A stretch of 33,057 bases of DNA from Sergeia podlipaevii (lineage: Eukaryota; Euglenozoa; Kinetoplastea; Trypanosomatida; Trypanosomatidae). Positions 17,830 through 27,033 of this stretch are shown here, one piece after another (positions within the stretch are counted from its first letter, which is position 1; every line of letters begins with the position of its first letter). Where the stretch lies: positions 1 to 33,057 of the forward strand of contig JASANZ010002014.1 in the NCBI GenBank assembly GCA_030849805.1, given 5' to 3'. The notes under the pieces were generated by a model. That model was not told the DNA's origin. It was given only the letters and a program-made list of their open reading frames with translations, and made no database searches. Position numbers and translations under genes: made by a program.

Positions 17830-18041
17830 TGTCTTTAAAATATGATCAGTTAACGTTATGTTTTTTTTCTTTTTTTGTAAATCAACGCTATATATATATA
17901 TATATATTTATATACAGAGACGTTACGATAAAGTTCAACCAAATAAACTGACGAATTCACTGAATAGCCGTTTTTTTTTTCTGCTGGCAACCAATATATA
18001 TATGTGTGCAATCAGTTAGCCCTTGCCTTTCCTATACTCCT

Positions 18042-18060
18042 TATATATATATATATATAT
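18042..18060. repeat. (TA)n microsatellite
   Basis: An alternating TA run in the gap between the fumarate reductase gene and the 443-residue protein gene. A second one lies nearby at 17889-17907. Confidence 0.9.
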
Positions 18061-18580
18061 GCAAACAGGAGAAGCAATGGGATACCACAGCAAAGAAATT
18101 TGCTCTTGGAAAAAAAAAAAAGAACACGCACACACACAGAGAGAGAGAGAGGTCATCGTAGTAAAGCAGAGAAATGTATGCGTGCATAAAAAAAAAAAAA
18201 AGAAGAAAGCAGAGCTATTCACTCTGATTCTTCATTGATTCGTTTGCAACAAATGTATTTTTTTTCCTTTTTTTTTTTTGTGGAATACACAGAACAAATG
18301 GCAGACGTTGCGTAGAAGCCTTCCCTTTTCTATATGAGCGCTAGCACACTTAGGGCAAATAATCATCATAACAAAAGAAAGACAAGCAATCAAGCAAAAT
18401 GCATCGTAAAGTGGGTTCATTTGCAATGTATGTCCGTTGAGACTCAAAAGGAAAAAAAAGAAGAGAAGAGGAGAGAGAAGAAGAAGGGGAGGGGAAGAAA
18501 AATCTGATTAATGTTTCGTGACTAATCGCTTACCCATGCTATATACGTCGTCTCTATCTCTCTTTCTCTCTAACACACAT

Positions 18581-18598
18581 ACACACACACACACACAT
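18581..18598. repeat. (CA)n microsatellite
   Basis: A CA dinucleotide run about 50 bases beyond the stop codon of the 443-residue protein gene. Confidence 0.9.
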
Positions 18599-18645
18599 GG
18601 CAGGAAAAGAAAAAAGAAAGAGGAACATCGGCGAGTGCAAAAGTC

Positions 18646-19977
18646 CTACCTTCTTTCATTCAGCCGAGATGCAATCTCAGACGCCACAAGTACATCAATG
18701 CCTGTAAAGCGCAGCGCCGAGTTCCCGCCTGCTACTCCGTAGTTGCTGCGGTCACTATTTCCCTCAATGGATTGAAAAGCTGAATCCTCGCCAGGTATCC
18801 ACTCTGCGGTCTTGGTCCTCCTCTTTCTCCCATCAGCACTGTCCCATTCCTCTTCTTCTTCATCTTCTCGATCGTATGTCAACACTCGAGCGCAGTGACC
18901 CTCCCCTACAACGCTGCCGTCTGCGAACCCGGATGTTGCTGCTGAGCCACTTGCTTGTGCGATGCTTCGCTGCACGGTGGAGGAGGCTCTCAGGTGGTTT
19001 TCCCGTTGCGCTTCGCTGGCCCATTTCCTGGTAGCCTCCGTACGTGGCGAGTCCTCCTGAAGGTACTGTTGCCGCGGTTGCTGTCCCTTCAGCAAGGGTA
19101 GAGGCGGTCTCGTGCTTGCTGCTGCCGAGACGGTTCCGTCTCTGGTGGTGATGATCATGGCATCACTAAGAAACTGCAGCATTACTGCTTTACCACCCTC
19201 CTCGTCCTCTGGGGAAGTCCCGCCGAAGCCCAGACCAAGATGCTGCGAGTCTGCCCTGTACTGGCGGGTCTGTGAGGCCGTTGTACGTGTGGATGTATCT
19301 CTATCACAGACGGACACATGCTTCCCCACGGTTGCTGGAGCGCCGAGCATCTTCCTTTTCGCACTTGTCGAAGGCGTCGCTGCGCCGCCGTGGGATGGCG
19401 TAGTGGCGGCTTCAGCCTCTGAGGCAGCGTCATCAAGAGCTGTAGTAGTGGTAGTTGTATGACTTTCGCCAGAGATCACGCCGGGTGCCTCACTGCGGCT
19501 GGCAGGGTTGGGAAGCGCAGAAACATCATAAGGGTGGATGGGTAGGGGCGCCGTATCTGCGTGGGACCCCTGCTTGTCCCAGTCAAGTACCCGCTTACGT
19601 GAATAACAGGAGAAGGCTGAAGTATATGCCGCCGAGGCATTACTGCGCTGGATGGGGGAGTCTCTATGAACGATGGCGTCACGTAGGGTGTCGACAAGAC
19701 ATGGGGGGCTGCCAAAGGCCAACCGCTGCTGCTGCTGCTGATGAGGCGGCCTTGCCCCCACATACAGAGATGACTTGTGATGAACAGAAGAAGAAGAGGA
19801 TGGCGGCAGCGGCACCTCGTCAAGGGTGAAGCCGAGTGCCTCCAAGTCCTCTGGCGTCGCAAGTCCCACGGCGAGTAGCTCCTGCATCAGCATGCACTGC
19901 TCACGTGCCTCCCTGTCCTTTGTGGCGAGAGCGGCGCCTCGCATGGTCGTGCCCGCAGATTTGTTTGAGAAAGCCAT
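18646..19977 (-). CDS. Hypothetical protein, 443 residues, hydrophilic
   Basis: I do not recognise this protein. It is soluble-looking, with no signal peptide or membrane segment. Residues about 20-55 are predicted helical (AREQCMLMQELLAVGLATPEDLEALGF region) and the last 25 residues also look helical. The middle is Ser/Thr/Gln/Ala-rich and probably disordered, with a short Gln run (near residue 80) and an acidic EEEEE patch near residue 375. Coding potential is supported by its length, its composition matching neighbouring genes, and a well-formed splice acceptor 30 bases before the ATG. It ends in TAG. The two ordered ends suggest a short conserved interaction motif joined by a variable linker; this is inference. 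Confidence 0.8.
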   Translation of the reverse strand: MAFSNKSAGTTMRGAALATKDREAREQCMLMQELLAVGLATPEDLEALGFTLDEVPLPPSSSSSVHHKSSLYVGARPPHQQQQQRLAFGSPPCLVDTLRDAIVHRDSPIQRSNASAAYTSAFSCYSRKRVLDWDKQGSHADTAPLPIHPYDVSALPNPASRSEAPGVISGESHTTTTTTALDDAASEAEAATTPSHGGAATPSTSAKRKMLGAPATVGKHVSVCDRDTSTRTTASQTRQYRADSQHLGLGFGGTSPEDEEGGKAVMLQFLSDAMIITTRDGTVSAAASTRPPLPLLKGQQPRQQYLQEDSPRTEATRKWASEAQRENHLRASSTVQRSIAQASGSAATSGFADGSVVGEGHCARVLTYDREDEEEEEWDSADGRKRRTKTAEWIPGEDSAFQSIEGNSDRSNYGVAGGNSALRFTGIDVLVASEIASRLNERR

Positions 19978-20960
19978 TTTGGGACGAAATATGGCTGTTC
20001 TTGTGCTGGAAGAAAGAAAGAAATATAGATGTGGAAGATTGTGTGCTCTATCTATGTGCGTGTATGTATATATTGGTGTGTGTAGCGGTATATATATATA
20101 TATAGTGCGCGAGTGCTCTACACAAAAAGGAAGGTTACTATGTATGGAGAGTTTCTCGTGTCGCCTCTCTATCCGTTTCTCTATGTATATTTGCAGCCAC
20201 TTGCTCAGTGTGTGGCTGTACTCGATAATGACAGAACAACAACAACAAAGTAAACGATGTTAGACACATGAAAAAGATTATAGATGTAAGGCAAATGGTA
20301 GAAACATAGAAATGTGAACCCTCTTCCATTGTCTTTGCGTACATCATGGATACACCACAAGCAAAACACTTTCATCTGCCTTCATTCTCGCTTTTTTTTC
20401 TCTTCACCCCCCCCCCCCTACTCTGTGGAACTTTGGTAAATATGTGATGAGAAGCACAGTAGCCACTTCTCCAACTAACCGTCTTGGTCAACACCAGAGA
20501 AAAACAAACACACAACAAAAACAAACCAATATATATAGATACGTGGCAGCCAACCGCTACCCAATGCACACCCACACACCCACACAATATTCGTTTTTCC
20601 GTAGTAACAATATAAATAAAAACTAGTAAGTGAAAGCTCCACCTCACCTTTGCTAACAATAATAATCACTATATATATGTATGTATATATGTGTGTATGT
20701 ATGTGTATGCGGGAAAAAGAGCAGGGAAGCGGCAGGGACACTTTGTATGAAAAAATGTATATAACTCGCCCCCCGTCCTCCAGCAACGTGTGTGTGTGTG
20801 TAACCTCCCTCCTTCTGCCTCCTACATGCAGAAATCCTTTCTCATCCTCCTCACCTCCGTACACCAGAAGCTGTGGCTTTCTTCTTCTTCTCTCTCTCTC
20901 TCTCTCTCCTTCTTCGCGACTACCACACACAACTGCTACAACTGCTACGTTTCTCTAATT
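19978..20960. other. Intergenic region downstream of the first J-protein gene
   Basis: No gene is supported. It holds a (TA)n run near 20092-20104, a C run at 20407-20418, a (CT)n run near 20889-20908 and several GT-rich patches. It should include the 3' UTR of the J-protein gene ending at 20961. Confidence 0.6.
20006..20023 (-). promoter_or_regulatory. Probable trans-splice acceptor for the 443-residue protein mRNA
   Basis: On the coding strand the tract TTTCTTTCTTTCTTCC is followed at once by AG (20007-20006), giving a 5' UTR of about 28 bases before the ATG at 19977. This is among the clearest acceptors in the window. Confidence 0.65.
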
Positions 20961-22346
20961 TTACTTACCATCACCCGCAGTGGCCTTGCGTGCCTCTTTG
21001 ATGACTCCCAGCAGGGTCCGCATCACATCGCGTGCATCTGCGTCGTTGTTTACCGCGCTCACGAATACGCTGCCTACGTTCTGCTCGGGAGGAAGAGGGT
21101 GAGCGGGATCGCTCCCGTGCGTTTGCCCAGGAATCCCCATGAGTGGCACGTTGGATGCCGCCGTCCCTCTGTCTTGCTGCTGTGGGGGTGATGCTGCTGA
21201 CTTGGTAGTGTCCTGCTCTCTATTCATCACGGAGCCTGCCGTCTTGCGATGGTTTTCGATTTGCCGTCTGCGTGCGTCCTCCTTTCTAGGCTCGAAGAAG
21301 ACAATCCCCGGCGGATCCTGTGCGCGTCTAGCAATGCGACCTTGCTCTTCTGTGATACGGGGCCACCCACGCAACTCCGCCAGTTCATTCTGCCGCATCT
21401 GTTGTTGGTCCTGCATGCGGCGCTGCCTGGCGTACTCTAACGCTCGCATCTCCGCACTCTCACCAACGTGCATGTTGCGCGACAAGATACCGCTACCACC
21501 GAAGCCGTAGCGACCGTCATCACCACCGCCATACATGCTTCCAGACTGCCTCATCTGCATGGCGCGCTCGTTCATTTCTTGACGAATGCGATGGATCTCC
21601 TCCATCTGGGCGTGTCTCGCGAGGCTCTCCGACATCTTCCAGCCGTCCGTGTGTCCCCAATCTCGGTATTTGCGATAAAGAAAGAGAAAGAGTGCGGACA
21701 GCAGCAAGTACGCGATGAGTCCCTGCACAAGGAGCGCGGTCGACGGCATCGCACGTGCGCGGGAGGCAAAGCCGCCCATCGTGAAGGGACCGGTTGAGAA
21801 GGGGCTCTGCGAGAACGCGCCAGGCTGCTGCCCGGTTCGGTTGTAAAAGTTCTGATAGGCCTGCTGCTGAGCCCTAGCTTGAGCGTAAGGGTCAGCCCCT
21901 TGGTAATACTGCGAGTTTGCGTTCTGCGCGCGGGTGTACGTGCCAAACGGATCACCAGCCCCTGTACCGAAACCTGGGGCGGGCCGATAGCGTGCCTGGC
22001 TAGATGCAGAATACCCACCTCGGTACATCTTGCTCTGGGTCTTGTACTCCTCCTTCTCGCGATCACTAAGGTCCGCCAGTCGGTTGTAAGCCACTGTAAT
22101 GTGCGCCATCAACTTCTCATCGCCGCCGGCATCGGGATGATTTTTTTTCACCAACTCGCGATACTTTTTCTTGAACGCCTTGGGGTCTTCATCTATGGAA
22201 ACGTTGAGCACAGCAAGCGCCTCCGTGATTTCTTGGTAAGTTGGGCGACGACTTGACGAGGCGAACCGCCTAGACGTGAGCAGTGAACTACGAGAAATAT
22301 CAGTGGTGCCGGTTGTCGCCGCAGCAGCACAGCGCAGCAGGTTCAT
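20961..22346 (-). CDS. Mitochondrial-type J-domain (DnaJ class C) membrane protein
   Basis: A J-domain co-chaperone expected to stimulate the ATPase of an Hsp70. From the ATG at 22346 it is 461 residues. Residues 1-34 are Ala/Ser/Arg-rich without acidic residues apart from one Asp, and end in RRFASSSRR, like a mitochondrial presequence. The J domain spans about 36-102 with HPD at 70-72. A Gly/Tyr/Gln-rich segment (about 108-195) follows, then one membrane segment (about 203-224), then a charged Met/Gln/Arg-rich tail. There is no zinc finger or C-terminal peptide-binding domain, so it is type III. The frame stays open upstream to an ATG at 22748, adding 134 Ala/Ser/Leu-rich residues with CAG-type repeats. 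I prefer 22346 because the presequence-like segment starts there and no good polypyrimidine tract precedes 22748. It ends in TAA. Its neighbour at 25486-26976 has a similar plan. Confidence 0.85.
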   Translation of the reverse strand: MNLLRCAAAATTGTTDISRSSLLTSRRFASSSRRPTYQEITEALAVLNVSIDEDPKAFKKKYRELVKKNHPDAGGDEKLMAHITVAYNRLADLSDREKEEYKTQSKMYRGGYSASSQARYRPAPGFGTGAGDPFGTYTRAQNANSQYYQGADPYAQARAQQQAYQNFYNRTGQQPGAFSQSPFSTGPFTMGGFASRARAMPSTALLVQGLIAYLLLSALFLFLYRKYRDWGHTDGWKMSESLARHAQMEEIHRIRQEMNERAMQMRQSGSMYGGGDDGRYGFGGSGILSRNMHVGESAEMRALEYARQRRMQDQQQMRQNELAELRGWPRITEEQGRIARRAQDPPGIVFFEPRKEDARRRQIENHRKTAGSVMNREQDTTKSAASPPQQQDRGTAASNVPLMGIPGQTHGSDPAHPLPPEQNVGSVFVSAVNNDADARDVMRTLLGVIKEARKATAGDGK

Positions 22347-22748
22347 CGTCGCCGACGCCACCGCTTGTTGATTCGATAATAAAAGTAATGGCAATAGTGA
22401 TAGTGGAGACGTTGTGGGCAGCAGTCGAGTCATACATGGTTTGGCAGCAGCAGTAGCAGCGGTGTGTGCAGTCATGGTGGAAGAAGCGATAATGGTTTGT
22501 AGCTGTAGTGGTGACCCTCGAGCTGCTGATGCCACTGGCACGCTCATGATGAGACGCATCAGCCAGCCATAAGAAGATTGCTGAATGAAAGTGGCAAGCT
22601 CAAGCTCGCTGCTGCTGCTGCTGCATGCGTGGTGCTGTGTCGTTGTATGGGAGGGAGCAGCAACAATAACTGCTGCTGCAGCAGCAGATTGCAAAGAGCG
22701 GCTTCTCCGCCCCAGATGACTTGCCGTTATACGCACTGGTCGATGCAT

Positions 22749-25485
22749 ATATATATATATATATATATAAGTCTCACTCTACTCACTTTGTAATCTGCTC
22801 TCCGGCCTTGGATAATATGAAACTTCTATATATATGTATTTATATATATGCTTATATATATGCGTGAATTGAAAATATAATAATAATAATAATATTAATA
22901 ATATGTACTTAGACCTACTACTACAACTATTATGAGGGGGATGGTGGGGCCTCAACTAAAAAAAAAAAAAGTTGAGCTCTCTGTTTTCCCCCTCTCTCTA
23001 CACGAACTAACTCAGCGAGAGAGTTGCTATTTGATTGAAACCAAACTATAAAAAAATGCGAGAGCAAAAGTCAAGAAAAAAAAAAAGAGAGAGAAGGAGG
23101 CGGGAGAGCTCCAAAGTTCTTTAGTTTCTTTTAAAGAAGAGAAAAAAAAGAAGGAGAGCATAAAGAAATAAAAAAAAAGATGAACAAGTTCTTTGTGTTC
23201 AGATGAGAAAAAAAAAAACGGTCCTCACTCGCGTTTGTGCCCACGGAGATGTAAGCATCACCCTCCCTAAGAAGTGGCGAAGTAGAGCACCACTGCACTA
23301 CAGAATAACTAAAAGTTGAGAGAGAGAAGAAAGAGAAGAAAGGTATGCTCGTATGTGTGTACGTGTTGTTGTTCTTGATATTGCTTTAACTTTATTATTA
23401 TTATTATTGAAGTAGAATGTTGTAGGGAGGGAGGGAGGAGGGGGGAAAAGGCTTCCCTTTCTCCTGGCCTCTTCCCTCACCTTGGTTCAGCAGTTGGGAC
23501 GTCTCTCGCTACATATATAAATAAACGCTATCAGTACACAACGCATGCTCGTGAAACACAAACAAGAAAGCAAACACCTTTTTCTGCTCTTTCCTCTCTT
23601 GTTGCTGTTTTTTTATCTTTTTTTCCTCGCTTCGCTTTAATTTTTGTCTTAAAAAGGGAGAAAAAAAAAATGCACGACGCAAACTTCCGTTTTGTAAAAA
23701 AAAATATTTATAATAATAATAATAATGAAATGACGAAGATAGCGAGATAGCGCCATGCAACTTAACATGAGCAGTATTCGTGACCGATAAAAAATGATAA
23801 TGAAAGAACAAACCTTCAACCACTACTTAATCCTTCTTCTTCTTCGCTCCTTCTTCCCAAAATGCTGCTGCTGCTGCTAAGGATCCTTCGACAATCAACA
23901 ACTTCAAGGATTTCCTTCTCTCTCTCTCACACACACACACAGTTGCATCATCCACAACTTTTTTTTATCTGCCACAGGTATATATATAAAGAGCTTTTTT
24001 AAAAAAAATCACTAACACTATTTCTTTCCTTCTATCCTCCCTCATGTACGTAGGCAGCTGACTTTCCTCCTTCCACCTTCCTCTTCTTTCTTCTCTTCTT
24101 TTCCTTCTCCAAGAGAAAGACACACATGCAGTGAATGGTAAGTATAATGATAACAACAACAACAACAATAACAATAATAATATGAAGAGAAGATTAGAAT
24201 GTAGCACAATGCATTGGCAAAAAGTTTTCCTTTAAAAAAAAAAAGGGAAGAGAGAGAGAAAGGAAGGAAGAGAAAGGAAGGAAGGGAGAGAAAGAATCAA
24301 ACTGTCAATGTAAAGAGATCTATATAAAACACAAAAAGAGATTTCAACCCTTTTCCTTTTTTTTCAACTTTTTTTATTTCTCTCCGTTGTTTGCAAGTGT
24401 GTGTACTGTGAGCAAGCGCGAGCATTGGTCCCCGGAAGAGAGAAAGAAACAAGAGAGAAAGAAAAGAATTAAAGTCAAGAAAGACGTTGCATCACATCTG
24501 ATGCAGCCAGGTAAAAAAAAAAGGTAAAAGTAAAAAAAAAAAAATAGAGAATAAAATAACTGGGAAAAACAAGAGAAGGGGGGTGTGGAGTAAATTTAGA
24601 GAATGCTATATTTGCAAAAATAAATATTTCAATATACCCCAAACAAACAAACAAACAAAAAAAAATGACACCCTCCGCGGTGTCGTGCACCATTCAACGT
24701 GCAAAAACCGAAAACATATTCCCAGTGTTTTAGCTGAATGAACAGCAAAAGAAAAGAAGGAGAACAAGGTTACAATAGCAAAAAGAAAAAAAAGATTTTT
24801 TTTTCTAAGTCTGTGAAAAAGTGGTATACTCTATTATCGAAGGGAAGATATATATATATATATATTTATTTATTTATCACGACATCAAGACGTCTCGTGT
24901 ATCTTATGCATATATATATAACATCTCCATCACCCCCCTCCCTCCTCCTCCTCTCCTCTCCATAGACTTGTTTTGCAAGTAGTACCATAGCACAGATGTC
25001 AAATGATATAGAAAGAGAGAGAGAAGAGAGAAAAAGAGTATGGAGTCCTGAGGCGCTTGATGAGAAAGAAAAAAAAATGGGAAAAGGCTGATTTCATCTT
25101 TTTGAGAAAGAGAGATAAAAGAACAACAAGAAACAATAAAAGATGTGAGCTGAAAGAAAAAGAATAATCAAGTCATTATATATATATATATATATATTCT
25201 TCATATATAGTTTATCCCTTCCTTCGGATAAACAACAAAAAAAAAGGGGGGGTGGAGGAGGAGGGTGACCCAGCAACAATAACAACAACGAAAACGTAGC
25301 TCATTGCGTTGAAAAACAGAAATTGCACTTCGTAAATAATTTTTACACTGCTTCCCTTTTGGATTCATTTTTTTTTTTTTAAGTTAATGAATCATAATTA
25401 GAAGAACAAAAAAAAAAGAAGGAAAAAAGGGAAAAAAAAACCGTGTAGAAAAAAAAAAAGAAGCATCTCTCTCTCTCTATCCATC
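22749..25485. other. 2.7-kb gap without a recognisable gene
   Basis: The longest gap in the window. It is a patchwork of A/T tracts, (TA)n runs (including 22747-22769, 24848-24865 and 25177-25197), (AAT)n runs, a (GA)n run near 25014-25030 and CT-rich stretches. The open frames are runs of Leu, Phe, Lys or Ser from repeats. I found no tRNA or known small RNA. It probably includes the 3' UTR of the J-protein gene ending at 25486. Confidence 0.55.
25177..25197. repeat. (TA)n microsatellite
   Basis: An alternating TA run about 290 bases beyond the stop codon of the second J-protein gene. Confidence 0.9.
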
Positions 25486-26976
25486 TCAGATTAGAGGAAG
25501 CAGGCGAAGCACAAGCAAACGTACCATACACGTGTTTGCACATGCCGCAAGCGCCACTGCCACTGCAAGTCCATACCGTGACACGACTTCCATCACACGT
25601 GCCGCAGACCCGCTCGCACCAATAGTGCGCAGCATGATTTCCCAGCGTTCACGAAGGTACTGAAACAAAATAAAAGCGCTAGTCTCATAAGCGGACCGCA
25701 AGCCAACCGCCCCGACCTCTTCCTGAGAGTTTACAAAGAGACCGCCGCACGCAGAAGAGGAAGAGCGAGGGCTTTTAAGGAGCCCAAGACGACGCGTCTG
25801 CGGCTTTGCTACCCTTTCCTCTTCACTCCCTAAAGCGCTCTGGCTGCTGCGATGATACAGGCCCCACCACATCGCTGCTCCTGCCGTTGCCATTGACGTG
25901 AGAAAGCCTACTGCCATGTATTCTGACACGTACTCCCCCATGACCGCGCCGTCTTGCTTCATCGCCGCCTCTGTTAGCCGCTGCTCACCGCCCTCTGCGA
26001 TCCACAAGGCAAAAGCCTCCCGCTCAGGTGCCCTCAGACTTTCCAAAAGGTCGTTGGCGGCGTTCACTCCCTCCATAACGTCTGCGTCTCCGCCGTCTAC
26101 GTCAGGGTGATATCGCTTGACGAGTCCTCTGTATGCCTTCTTCAGAGTGGTCTCGTCCCAATCCGCCTTCACACACGTTGTACCAGGCTGCACAAGACCT
26201 AACATTTTACATGCCCCTAGAATGTCCTCGAAGGACGCGCATGCCTGCACTTCCTCTTCCCCCTCCTCCTGCTCCTGCTGCTCTCCTCGTTGCCGTGGTT
26301 GCTGCTGATGTGGATGAGTACTGTCATGCCCCTCTGCACCACTCCTCGACGATGACGCAGCTGAAGCAGAGGCGGAGGTCGTACCTGAAGAAGATGCAGC
26401 ATAAAACCTCTTCTGTGTGTGCACATTCGAGGAGAGAGAAGTTGGAGAAAGCCTAGATAAGGGTGGGGTGGGCACCCATCCAGCTGCAGCAGCTACACCT
26501 TGTGTCAGCCCACTAGAGTACATGTCCAGCACAGAGGGAGAAGAGGAAGAAGAGGAAAAGGAGAGCGGTGATGATAATGATGATGATACAGTAGGAAAAA
26601 CGGATGAAGGGAGTGCTGTGAGAAGCGAAAGGGGAAGACATAGTCCTTTCCCTCCTCCTACTCCTCCTTTGCGCGCACTCGACTGCCGCTGCAATCGCGA
26701 CTGATGCAGCTTGCGCGCCACAGTCACCACAGAGACTAACGAAGGGGGGGTGTCCATGTTCATAGAAAGAAAGCTGGACCCGTTTTCTGGCCTCACGAGT
26801 TTCATTCTGGGCGCTTTATGAGGCATCAGTGCGCCAGAGCTCAGTGCAGGTGCACGCCTGCACATGACGAGAGGTGAAATCGGCGGCAACACGTTGCTAT
26901 CTGTGTGAAGGTCTGCGAGACACTGGCGTCGAACGGTTAGAAGTCTTCCTTGTTGAACTGTCGTCCTCGACAGCAT
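25486..26976 (-). CDS. Second mitochondrial-type J-domain membrane protein
   Basis: A 496-residue J-protein. It starts MLSRTTVQQGRLLTVRRQ, a basic amphipathic presequence-like segment suggesting mitochondrial import. A Ser-rich, low-complexity region follows to about residue 245. The J domain is at about 250-320 with YHPD (His290); the spacing between its first helix and the LKKAYRGLVKRYHPD helix is longer than usual. A hydrophobic segment at about 350-370 and a hydrophobic C terminus (about 470-496) suggest membrane insertion. There is no zinc finger, so it is type III. Upstream in-frame codons reach a TTG at 27024, but a splice AG lies at 27016-27015, inside that extension, so the ATG at 26976 is the start. 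It ends in TGA. Role inferred: a local Hsp70 partner at a mitochondrial membrane. Confidence 0.85.
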   Translation of the reverse strand: MLSRTTVQQGRLLTVRRQCLADLHTDSNVLPPISPLVMCRRAPALSSGALMPHKAPRMKLVRPENGSSFLSMNMDTPPSLVSVVTVARKLHQSRLQRQSSARKGGVGGGKGLCLPLSLLTALPSSVFPTVSSSLSSPLSFSSSSSSPSVLDMYSSGLTQGVAAAAGWVPTPPLSRLSPTSLSSNVHTQKRFYAASSSGTTSASASAASSSRSGAEGHDSTHPHQQQPRQRGEQQEQEEGEEEVQACASFEDILGACKMLGLVQPGTTCVKADWDETTLKKAYRGLVKRYHPDVDGGDADVMEGVNAANDLLESLRAPEREAFALWIAEGGEQRLTEAAMKQDGAVMGEYVSEYMAVGFLTSMATAGAAMWWGLYHRSSQSALGSEEERVAKPQTRRLGLLKSPRSSSSACGGLFVNSQEEVGAVGLRSAYETSAFILFQYLRERWEIMLRTIGASGSAARVMEVVSRYGLAVAVALAACANTCMVRLLVLRLLPLI

Positions 26977-27014
26977 CCTTCCTGCTGATCTTGTTGCTTT
27001 TCTTTCCCCCCCCC

Positions 27015-27033
27015 CTAAAACCAAACAAACAAA
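27015..27033 (-). promoter_or_regulatory. Probable trans-splice acceptor for the second J-protein mRNA
   Basis: On the coding strand TTTGTTTGTTTGGTTTT is followed by AG (27016-27015), then a G run, then the ATG at 26976. It fixes the start by excluding upstream in-frame codons from the mRNA. Confidence 0.6.

Larger units (their letters stand above)
17763..18645. other. Intergenic region upstream of the fumarate reductase gene
   Basis: No gene is supported. It contains two (TA)n runs (17889-17907 and 18042-18060), a (GA)n patch near 18139-18152, a purine-rich stretch near 18450-18500 (polypyrimidine on the coding strand) and a (CA)n run at 18581-18598. Confidence 0.6.

Noticed and set aside
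23298..24693. Several 60-104-codon minus-strand frames rich in Leu, Phe and Lys
   Set aside because: They come from CT, TA and homopolymer repeats, overlap each other's flanks and show no domain.
26977..27024. Upstream in-frame start for the second J-protein
   Set aside because: It begins with TTG, and the splice AG at 27016-27015 would remove it from the mRNA.
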